From NCBI GenBank assembly GCA_910588025.1, contig CAJUQG010000025.1:1-18708 (forward strand): a DNA stretch of 18,708 nt, written 5' to 3'. Shown piece after piece: positions 13,125 through 18,708 of this stretch. A program made the position numbers and the translations under genes. The DNA is from an uncultured Bacilli bacterium (GTDB lineage: Bacteria; Bacillota_I; Bacilli_A; RF39; UBA660). The notes beneath the pieces were generated by a model, which saw only the letters and a list, made by a program, of their open reading frames with translations, was not told the DNA's origin and did no database searches. Within the stretch, counting starts at the first letter, position 1. The number at the start of each line of letters is the position of its first letter.

Positions 13125-13901
13125 TTATTTGATTAACTTCCGAACATTATTAATGGCACTTTTTTCAATTCGCGAAACTTGAGCTTGACTTATTCCTAAA
13201 CGGTCGGCAATTTCCATTTGGGTCTTACCTATAATAAAACGTTCCATTAAGATATTTCGTTCACGGTCACGTAATTTTTGGATAGCTTTATTCACTGAAA
13301 TCATCATGTCACGGTCTTTATTTTTTTCTTTTTTATCCGCTAATTGGTCTAGTAAATAAATCGTATCTCCCCCATCATTGTAAATTGGTTCAAAAATACT
13401 CATCGGTTCTTTTAAAGAGTCCAAAGCATAAGAAATTTTATATTCTTCTATTTCTAGTAATTTTGCGATTTCAGCATTAGAAGGTTCCAAACCATACTTG
13501 GTCATGTAATCTTCTTTGCATTTTAAGATTTGATAAGCTAAATCTTTGACACTGCGACTTACTCTTACGCTGGTGTTATCTCGAATGTATCTTTTAATTT
13601 CTCCTAAGATTAATGGACAAGCATAGGTACTTAATTTTAAATTATAAGATAAATCAAAATTATCAATGGCTTTGATTAAGCCAATGACTCCTACCTGAAA
13701 AAGATCATCTAAGTTATATTTAGAATTATTAAATCGTTTTAAGATGCTTAATACTAATTTTAGATTACCATTTACTAATTCTTCTTTGGCTTGTAAATCT
13801 CCAGATTGATATTTTTGAAATAATTCCAACGTTTCACTACTTTTTAATACTTTGATATTATTGGTATTTAAGCCAGTTATATCTACTTTATATCGTGCCA
13901 T
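13125..13901 (-). CDS. sigG: RNA polymerase sporulation sigma factor G
   Basis: A 258-residue sigma-70 family factor that directs late gene expression in the forespore. It follows B. subtilis SigG closely from end to end: N-terminal KVDITGLNT and LKSSETLELF, region 2 with NGNLKLVLS, DDLFQVGVIGLIKAIDNFDLSYN and STYACPLILGEIKRYIRDN, the sigma-F/G hallmark EPIYNDGGD, and region 4 with GKTQMEIADRLGISQAQVSRIEK. The start is ATG 13901; its Shine-Dalgarno AAAGGGG lies inside the 3' arm of a stable hairpin, so initiation is probably hindered. It is downstream of sigE by 133 bp, the standard order. I could not identify a clear sigma-F promoter in the gap. Confidence 0.95.
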   Translation of the reverse strand: MARYKVDITGLNTNNIKVLKSSETLELFQKYQSGDLQAKEELVNGNLKLVLSILKRFNNSKYNLDDLFQVGVIGLIKAIDNFDLSYNLKLSTYACPLILGEIKRYIRDNTSVRVSRSVKDLAYQILKCKEDYMTKYGLEPSNAEIAKLLEIEEYKISYALDSLKEPMSIFEPIYNDGGDTIYLLDQLADKKEKNKDRDMMISVNKAIQKLRDRERNILMERFIIGKTQMEIADRLGISQAQVSRIEKSAINNVRKLIK

Positions 13902-13943
13902 TTAAAAAGCCCCTTTCAACTATTTGTTGGTTGAAAAGAGCTT
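13902..13943 (-). promoter_or_regulatory. sigG leader hairpin: terminator-like stem burying the Shine-Dalgarno
   Basis: On the minus strand AAGCTCTTTTCAAC (13930-13943) pairs along all 14 positions (two G-U) with GTTGAAAGGGGCTT (13907-13920), loop of nine bases, followed by TTT to make a U5 run (13904-13908). The AAAGGGG ribosome site (13910-13916), eight bases from the sigG ATG, is inside the 3' arm. The structure can act as a terminator for sigE read-through, a translation block, or both. Confidence 0.85.
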
Positions 13944-14034
13944 ATTTTATTCAAATCTTCTTCGCCTTTTATCTTTTTTCGATGATAATTTACAATATTT
14001 TCTATTTTTTTACAAAAAAGAAAGAAAGCATTTT

Positions 14035-14718
14035 TTAAATTTTTAATAAAGTTTTTAAATTTTTAATTACTTTTTTCTCAATTCGAGAAATATAAGATTG
14101 GCTAATCCCTAGCATTTCTGCAACTTCTTTTTGCGTATATTCTTCGGTATTATTTAAACCATAACGTAAGACCATGATTTGTTTATCACGTTCATTTAAT
14201 TTATTAATTTCTTTTGAAAGTAAGTTTTTCTCCATATTGGATTCAAATTCTTTGGTAACTAAATCATCTTCCGTTCCTAAAATATCTTCTAAGTGGAGTT
14301 CATTGCCTTCGGCATCATAATTCAAAGAATCTTCTAAAGAAATTTCACCACGCCGTTTTTTATTTTTTCTAAGAAACATTAAAATTTCATTGGCAATACA
14401 TCGTGAAGCATAGGTAGCTAATTTAATGTTTTTGTCAATTTTATAAGTGTTGATGCCTTTAATTAAACCAATGGAACCTATACTTACTAAATCTTCGACT
14501 TCATAGCCAGTATTTTCATATTTTTTGGCTAAAAAAACAACTAAACGTAAGTTATGTTCAATCAAAATATTTCGAGCTTCCTCGTCACCTTGACTTACTT
14601 TAATTAAATATTCTAATTCTTTTTCTTTACTAAGTGGGGGTGGAAGTTTATCGGTACTCCCTACAAAAAAGCATTCACTATATTTTTTTCGTAACCATAA
14701 TAATATTTTCTTTAACAT
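14035..14718 (-). CDS. sigE: RNA polymerase sporulation sigma factor E, pro-form
   Basis: A 227-residue pro-sigma factor activated in the mother cell by SpoIIGA cleavage. After a basic amphipathic pro-sequence (MLKKILLWLRKKYSECFF), the mature part follows B. subtilis SigE: LPPPLS, LIEHNLRLVVFLAKKYENTG, DLVSIGSIGLIKGINTY, LATYASRCIANEILM, LRYGLN and TQKEVAEMLGISQSYISRIEK. By comparison with B. subtilis (Tyr27-Tyr28), cleavage would fall at Phe17-Phe18, so the pro-sequence is about 10 residues shorter. The start at 14718 has AGGAGG seven bases upstream; a longer frame from a TTG at 14754 lacks a good site. The start overlaps the spoIIGA stop by seven bases (ATGTTAA), which implies translational coupling of protease and substrate. 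Confidence 0.95.
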   Translation of the reverse strand: MLKKILLWLRKKYSECFFVGSTDKLPPPLSKEKELEYLIKVSQGDEEARNILIEHNLRLVVFLAKKYENTGYEVEDLVSIGSIGLIKGINTYKIDKNIKLATYASRCIANEILMFLRKNKKRRGEISLEDSLNYDAEGNELHLEDILGTEDDLVTKEFESNMEKNLLSKEINKLNERDKQIMVLRYGLNNTEEYTQKEVAEMLGISQSYISRIEKKVIKNLKTLLKI

Positions 14719-15506
14719 ATTAAGTCCTCCTGACATTTTGAATTTAAAATACAATTAATCCCATCAATATGAAATTCTTCTTCACTTATTCCTATTAAGT
14801 ATTTTTTAGATTTCTGACCCTTTATTTCTACATATTGGGGAGAGATACACTTTAATAAACCATGATTATTTAAAGAATTATAAGGTACATAAATAATAGA
14901 ATTGGTATCAATTTTGGTTAAACTTGCTTTTTCAATTAGGATAATTGCTTTATTCGTAATCGGATCTTGCAATTTATTACCTGTATCTAAAAAAGCATTG
15001 TATGTCATTTTCTGACCATCTTTAAAAGTAATAAATAATTCATAGTAATGATTGTATTGGCTTTTTAATTTTTTGTTACTTCTTAAATAAATATACAAAA
15101 TTATGGGAGAAATTATGATTAAAAAGATAAAATTAATTGATAAGCCATCATGAAAAAAGACAATTCCTTTTTGTTTGTAGCTAAATTCAACATTCAAATA
15201 ATATAAGAAACCTCCAAGTATCGTACCTGTCATATAAAAATAAGTCATGTTTTGAAACGTGTATCGCCAGTTTTTAAAATGAAAACTTGTAATACATATG
15301 AGAAAAGAGGTGATGATTTTAAACAGAATTAAAAATAATTTGGAACAAGGAAGAAACAAAAAGATTAAGGTTAAGGATCCAAGAAAAGCACCTAAAACTA
15401 ATTTTTTCCAAGAGCTATTTCTTTTTAAGGTATAATTAACCGTAATTAGTAAAAGAAAATCCATCAAGAAATTTAAAAGAGCTATTACATCTAGATAGAT
15501 TTTCAT
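14712..15506 (-). CDS. spoIIGA: Sigma-E processing peptidase SpoIIGA
   Basis: A 264-residue membrane aspartyl protease that cleaves pro-sigma-E at the sporulation septum. It begins MKIYLDVIALLNFLMD, the family's typical start, and has about five transmembrane helices in residues 5-142. The C-terminal half is the cytoplasmic protease domain with the catalytic motif FLDTGNKLQDP (Asp174). B. subtilis SpoIIGA has 309 residues, so this one is compact but complete. The start at 15506 is chosen by homology and GGTGAT upstream; the open frame extends to 15542, across the upstream terminator. It is translationally coupled to sigE. A terminator separates it from the preceding gene, so it needs its own promoter or read-through. 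Confidence 0.9.
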   Translation of the reverse strand: MKIYLDVIALLNFLMDFLLLITVNYTLKRNSSWKKLVLGAFLGSLTLIFLFLPCSKLFLILFKIITSFLICITSFHFKNWRYTFQNMTYFYMTGTILGGFLYYLNVEFSYKQKGIVFFHDGLSINFIFLIIISPIILYIYLRSNKKLKSQYNHYYELFITFKDGQKMTYNAFLDTGNKLQDPITNKAIILIEKASLTKIDTNSIIYVPYNSLNNHGLLKCISPQYVEIKGQKSKKYLIGISEEEFHIDGINCILNSKCQEDLIC

Positions 15507-15521
15507 ATCATCACCAATATG

Positions 15522-15555
15522 ATTATAAAAAAAAAGAATCATAAAAACTGTCGAT
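15522..15555 (-). promoter_or_regulatory. Candidate Spo0A-type promoter of spoIIGA-sigE
   Basis: On the minus strand a perfect TATAAT (15522-15527) lies 21 bp from TCGACA (15549-15554), which is embedded in an imperfect Spo0A box (TGTCGAT on the plus strand, 6 of 7 core bases). The same TCGACA and 21-bp spacing occur at sirA. The predicted leader is only about nine bases, and the elements overlap the terminator of the upstream gene, so this remains a candidate. Confidence 0.5.
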
Positions 15556-15559
15556 TCTT
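15528..15559 (-). terminator. Intrinsic terminator after the 188-residue protein gene
   Basis: Stem AAGAATC/GATTCTT (15553-15559 with 15534-15540, loop of 12) is followed on the minus strand by a long T-run (15527-15535). Its 5' arm overlaps the stop codon of the upstream gene and its end lies about 20 bases from the spoIIGA start. Confidence 0.75.
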
Positions 15560-16124
15560 ATAATTCTTTTTTCTTTTTTAAAGTAGTTAAATTGGTTGAA
15601 AAAAATTCTTGAAGTTCTTTGATATCTTGCCAATCTTTATCTGTTTTTTCAAGTTGTTTTAATAATCTTAATGTATATAAGGCACAGAAAAGCGTTACAC
15701 TAAGCAAACCTTTTTCTAGATTATCTTTAGGTATTATTGTTAAAAGGTTTTCAATGTAGGCTTCTATGGCTGGAATATTTGAGAAAAAAGATAATATTGT
15801 TAGTGTTAAGCTACAAGAAATCTTCATACTTTGATTTTTTCGTTCTGTTTGTAATTGAAATCTTTCTGTTTCATACCATTCACGACACATTGCATCATTG
15901 ACCCCAGAAGTCTTTTCAGCAAGAAAGTAGTGATAAACCATAGGTGAAAGATGATTTCTCATAATACTAGAAGCAATTTCTTCTTTTGTTGCTACATCTT
16001 CTTTTAATCTTTTTATTATTCCTAGTACTCTTTGTTCATTTTCTTCACTTTTTGATAAGATATTATTACTCCATATAATATCTTGTAATAATTTATGAAG
16101 TGCCTCATTTATATTTTCATTCAT
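15558..16124 (-). CDS. Hypothetical protein between ftsZ and spoIIGA
   Basis: Not recognised. The 188-residue protein has a charged helical N-terminal part (residues 1-100, with QRVLGIIKRLKEDVATKEEI and a Glu/Arg-rich stretch ETERFQLQTERKNQ) and a moderately hydrophobic section with possible membrane helices at about 102-118 and 139-155, then a charged C-terminus ending in KKKKEL. The start has GTGAGGT nine bases upstream. It is bracketed by the ftsZ terminator upstream and its own terminator downstream, so it is expressed separately from both ftsAZ and spoIIGA. B. subtilis has the unrelated bpr gene in this interval. A sporulation or division role is only a guess from position. Confidence 0.7.
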   Translation of the reverse strand: MNENINEALHKLLQDIIWSNNILSKSEENEQRVLGIIKRLKEDVATKEEIASSIMRNHLSPMVYHYFLAEKTSGVNDAMCREWYETERFQLQTERKNQSMKISCSLTLTILSFFSNIPAIEAYIENLLTIIPKDNLEKGLLSVTLFCALYTLRLLKQLEKTDKDWQDIKELQEFFSTNLTTLKKKKEL

Positions 16125-16145
16125 AGTAATTAGACCTCACTTAGT

Positions 16146-16179
16146 TTTTTAGCTTAATTAAAATTTCGTAAAAAGTCAA
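16146..16179 (-). promoter_or_regulatory. Possible promoter of the 188-residue protein gene
   Basis: The minus strand has a clear TTGACT (16174-16179) directly after the ftsZ terminator U-run. Candidate -10 hexamers are poor: TAAGCT with a 17-bp spacer or TAAAAA (16146-16151) with a 22-bp spacer. A weak Spo0A-like TTTCGTAAAA (8 of 10 to the inverted consensus) lies at 16164-16173 on the plus strand. Confidence 0.35.
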
Positions 16180-16180
16180 G

Positions 16181-16204
16181 AAAAAAGATTTCTTGCGAAA
16201 TCTT
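16181..16204 (-). terminator. Intrinsic terminator of ftsA-ftsZ
   Basis: A perfect 8-bp stem AAGATTTC/GAAATCTT (16197-16204 with 16185-16192) with a GCAA loop is followed by TTTT on the minus strand. It begins inside the ftsZ stop codon. Confidence 0.9.
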
Positions 16205-17249
16205 AATAATCATCTCTACTTCTTAAAAATGGTGGGATATCGTATTCAGTATCCATATTGTTCATTCTTCTTTTTGGCATGGTATCATCCGATTCTTCGG
16301 CTTTTCCATCAAAACCTGTAGCAATTACAGTTACGATTACTTCATCATTTAAATTGGAATTTTGAATTGCTCCAAAGACAATATTAATATCGCTATTTGC
16401 GGCTTCTCTTACTGTTTCTACGGCATCTTCAATTTCAAAAAGCGTTAGAGAGTCACCACCAGTAATATTAATGATGGCATCGGTTGCTCCATCAATTGTC
16501 GTTTCTAATAAAGCGCTTGATACTGCTTGACGAGCGGCTTCAATAGCACGATTTTCTCCAAGACCCATACCTATTCCAATAAGTGCTGTACCACTCTTTT
16601 CCATGACAGTTTTTACATCGGCGAAGTCTAAGTTAATGACTCCTGTTACAGCGATTAAATCAGAAATTGATTGAACACCACGGTGTAGGACATTGTCTAC
16701 TTCTTTAAACGCATCTTGGAAACTGGTTGTTTTATCAATGATATCTCTTAAACGATCGTTTGGAATTATAATTAAAGTATCCACATGTTTTTTTAATTCT
16801 TCTAAACCAATCAAAGCATTTTCCATGCGTTTTTTTCCTTCAAAACGGAATGGTTTGGTTACAATTCCAACAGTTAAAGCTCCAGCTTCTTGGGCAATTT
16901 CAGCAATAATAGGTGCAGAGCCTGTTCCAGTTCCTCCACCAAGTCCACAAGCAATGAAAACCATATCGGCACCTTTTACAGATTCTTCGATCTGGGCTTT
17001 ACTTTCTAAAGCAGCTTCTCTTCCAATTTCAGGATTTGATCCAGCACCACGACCACCTGTAATGTTTTCTCCAATTTGAATTTTATTTTTAGCTTCTGAG
17101 GCATTTAAAACTTGTAAATCGGTATTTACGACATAAAATTCAACGCCTTGAACGCCTTCTTCTATCATACGGTTTACAGCGTTACAACCACCGCCACCAC
17201 AACCAAATACTTTAATTTTTGCAATTGGGTCTATTTTTAATCCGTCCAT
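16203..17249 (-). CDS. ftsZ: Cell division protein FtsZ
   Basis: A 348-residue tubulin-like GTPase that polymerises into the division ring at mid-cell and, in sporulation, near the pole. Visible motifs: KVFGCGGGGCNAVNRM nucleotide-binding loop (about 13-28), tubulin signature GGGTGTG (104-110), the T7 loop NLDFADV near 204, and a C-terminal tail with the conserved FtsA/SepF-binding peptide DIPPFLRSR. The linker before that peptide is very short (roughly 20 residues), giving a compact protein compared with B. subtilis FtsZ (382). The start has AAGGAGAG upstream. It follows ftsA by 12 bp and is co-transcribed with it. Confidence 0.97.
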   Translation of the reverse strand: MDGLKIDPIAKIKVFGCGGGGCNAVNRMIEEGVQGVEFYVVNTDLQVLNASEAKNKIQIGENITGGRGAGSNPEIGREAALESKAQIEESVKGADMVFIACGLGGGTGTGSAPIIAEIAQEAGALTVGIVTKPFRFEGKKRMENALIGLEELKKHVDTLIIIPNDRLRDIIDKTTSFQDAFKEVDNVLHRGVQSISDLIAVTGVINLDFADVKTVMEKSGTALIGIGMGLGENRAIEAARQAVSSALLETTIDGATDAIINITGGDSLTLFEIEDAVETVREAANSDINIVFGAIQNSNLNDEVIVTVIATGFDGKAEESDDTMPKRRMNNMDTEYDIPPFLRSRDDY

Positions 17250-17261
17250 AATACACTCTCC

Positions 17262-18506
17262 TTAATTATCAAAAAAGTAACCAAACAGTTTTCCTAATAC
17301 AGAGTTATCGGAGAAATTTATTTTTCTACCTACTCCACCTAATTCTTCCTGTTCTTCCAAATTAAATATGGAAAATTCTTTATTTCTTAAACGTAATTTA
17401 TTTTCATAATACTTTATTAATCCAACAGAGGTAGAATATTTATTATTCCTTGCTCCTAGGTCCGTAACGGTTGCGATTTTAGCATGATGACCAAAAATGC
17501 TTTCTAATACCAGAGAAAAATCAGGCATTTCCGTTACTCCTCCCGTTATCATTATATAATGAATTTCTTTCTTTGTTAAGAGGTTAATTTCTTTTTTTGC
17601 CATCTTTAAAATTTCCTCTAAACGACTTTGAGCAATACTACTTCCTTCATATTGATCTACCCAAATGGTTTCTCCAAGTTTATTGGTAAGTTCCATTTTA
17701 TTTGAGGGATTCGCAAGTCGATTGTGAGCAAGACAAAGATTTTCTTTGACATGTTTCGCATCTGATTTTGTTAATTTGTAGACGTAAGCTAAGTCTTTAT
17801 CAATGTTTCTCCCACCGAGTTCTAACACTTTTGTATTTAATAATACACCTTTATTCAAAATAGAAATGGTTGTAGTATCACTTCCCATATTAATGAAGCA
17901 GCCGATTTCATTTTTAATGGTATCATTTTTTAGACAAGCATAATCTCCAGAAGAAGTTAAAGCTATATCTAATACTTCTACTCCTATTTTCTCTATACAT
18001 TTGATTAGTGGGTTCACATTACTTTTGGGAACCGTTACTAAGACTGTTTTTACTGTTAAATTTTCGGCATGTAAATCGAGAGGGTTTGGTACTACTTCAT
18101 CGTTATTAATTTTAAAATTAATTGGAATGATGCTTGCTAATTCTTCTTCCGCGGCAATTTGATTATAACTAGCTGCTTGCATCGCTCGTATCATATCGAT
18201 ATTACGAATGATTCCATCAGTATTATTAATGGTAGTACTTCCTTCACTTATTATAAAAGATGCTTTTTGGCTAGGAACGCTAGCAATAACTTTTTTTATG
18301 GGAAGTCCGACCATAGTTTCAGCTTTTTCAAAAACATTTTTTAACGATTCAATTACTAGTTCAGGATCTGTTACTAAGCCATTTTGAATGCCTTCAGAAC
18401 TGCACTCTGAAACAGCCAAAATATTTAGTTTATTACGTAAAAATTCGCCAACAACTAATTTTAGACTATTGGAACCCATATCGATACTAGCAATTACTTT
18501 TCTCAT
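17262..18506 (-). CDS. ftsA: Cell division protein FtsA
   Basis: A 414-residue actin-like ATPase that tethers FtsZ filaments to the membrane. The N-terminal phosphate-binding strand IASIDMGSNSLKLVVGE (about 4-20), the 1C-domain region (about 80-160), a second phosphate loop with INMGSDTTTISIL (about 206-218), and ITGGVTEMPDF (about 319-329) match the family. The C-terminal end NSVLGKLFGYFFDN is the amphipathic membrane-targeting helix. The length fits Firmicutes FtsA. The start has AGGAGAG seven bases upstream, a good promoter precedes it, and ftsZ follows by 12 bp. Confidence 0.93.
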   Translation of the reverse strand: MRKVIASIDMGSNSLKLVVGEFLRNKLNILAVSECSSEGIQNGLVTDPELVIESLKNVFEKAETMVGLPIKKVIASVPSQKASFIISEGSTTINNTDGIIRNIDMIRAMQAASYNQIAAEEELASIIPINFKINNDEVVPNPLDLHAENLTVKTVLVTVPKSNVNPLIKCIEKIGVEVLDIALTSSGDYACLKNDTIKNEIGCFINMGSDTTTISILNKGVLLNTKVLELGGRNIDKDLAYVYKLTKSDAKHVKENLCLAHNRLANPSNKMELTNKLGETIWVDQYEGSSIAQSRLEEILKMAKKEINLLTKKEIHYIMITGGVTEMPDFSLVLESIFGHHAKIATVTDLGARNNKYSTSVGLIKYYENKLRLRNKEFSIFNLEEQEELGGVGRKINFSDNSVLGKLFGYFFDN

Positions 18507-18535
18507 AGCGCTCTCCTATTTTCATTCTATTAGTA

Positions 18536-18564
18536 ATTATACAGAAAATAAGCTTTAAGTGCAA
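18536..18564 (-). promoter_or_regulatory. ftsA-ftsZ promoter
   Basis: On the minus strand TTGCAC (18559-18564), a 17-bp spacer and perfect TATAAT (18536-18541), 29 bases before the ftsA start codon. Confidence 0.8.
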
Positions 18565-18626
18565 GCAATATGCGTTTAATTTTTAGGAAGAAGAATTAAA
18601 TTTATCCATTTTATCTTTTTTAGAAA

Positions 18627-18697
18627 ACAAAAAAACACTTCAACCAAGAAGTGTCTTCAGACTGTTGACAAATAAGTTCAATAGTCTTTTCTTTTTA
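18627..18697 (-). terminator. Hairpin pair ending in a terminator (repeated element, copy 2)
   Basis: On the minus strand, a first hairpin (18659-18687, AGACT-ATTGA / TCAAC-AGTCT type) precedes the stem ACACTTC/GAAGTGT (18648-18654 with 18635-18641) followed by a run of T. This should end a minus-strand gene to the right of the window, upstream of ftsA. On the plus strand the first hairpin itself is followed by TTTCTTTTT and could also terminate. It resembles the element at 15-80 in sequence and layout. Confidence 0.75.
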
Positions 18698-18708
18698 GAA
18701 AAAATATA

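Noticed and set aside
13960..14034. A sigma-F promoter for sigG in the sigE-sigG gap
   Set aside because: The stretch is almost entirely A/T and no convincing pair of -35 and -10 elements of the sigma-F/G type stands out by eye.
16693..17079. 128-codon plus-strand frame inside ftsZ
   Set aside because: It is a shadow of the strongly conserved ftsZ coding sequence.
1..18708. CRISPR arrays, tRNA or rRNA genes, insertion sequences
   Set aside because: No regular spaced repeats, cloverleaf or rRNA sequence, transposase or matching terminal repeats were seen.

Overview
The window looks like chromosomal DNA from a low-GC, endospore-forming Gram-positive bacterium of the class Bacilli. Coding AT content is very high, nearly every gene has an AGGAGG-type ribosome site, and poly-U intrinsic terminators are common. 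It carries spoIIGA, sigE, sigG and sirA (sirA is known from Bacilli), next to a Firmicutes-type LexA with matching SOS boxes. Three gene neighbourhoods known from Bacillus subtilis are stitched together (synteny from memory). A compact, reduced lineage near Erysipelotrichales or related uncultured gut Bacilli is likely, but I cannot fix the taxon from one window.

Region 1 (1-3875, minus strand) has an AI-2E/UPF0118 membrane protein, then an alanine T-box leader controlling a P-loop nucleotide-kinase-like gene and alaS. The alanyl-tRNA synthetase is short (no C-terminal DHHA1/C-Ala domain) and its wording resembles candidate-phylum bacterial enzymes. Region 2 (3862-9057) is the B. subtilis lexA-tkt-sirA-yneF neighbourhood: a membrane-anchored Pro/Glu-rich protein, yneF, sirA with a Spo0A box, a full-length transketolase homologue that has lost most catalytic residues, and two small genes that share an SOS-controlled intergenic region with the divergent lexA. 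Region 3 (9096-12392) holds an orphan HExxH metallopeptidase, a rhomboid protease and an RluD-type pseudouridine synthase. Region 4 (12364-18564) is the division/sporulation cluster, in transcription order ftsA-ftsZ, an unknown 188-residue protein, spoIIGA-sigE-sigG, ylmC-like PRC-barrel protein, lspA-rluD.

The sporulation genes fit together. Spo0A would switch on sirA (blocks DnaA-dependent replication initiation) and, by a similar promoter architecture, spoIIGA-sigE. SpoIIGA would process pro-sigma-E. sigG lies directly downstream, but a 14-bp hairpin with a U-run buries its Shine-Dalgarno sequence, which should restrain early read-through expression. LexA autoregulates and probably controls a 51-residue membrane protein placed where B. 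subtilis has yneA, the SOS division inhibitor.

Most interesting points: the transketolase-like pseudoenzyme candidate at the tkt locus, the sigG leader hairpin, two matched Spo0A-type promoters, the probably foreign short AlaRS under an Ala T-box, the SOS-regulated small-protein pair, and a repeated hairpin-plus-terminator element found at both ends of the window in opposite orientations. No rRNA, tRNA, CRISPR array or insertion sequence was seen. The longest stretch without a gene is 10005-10239 (235 bp).
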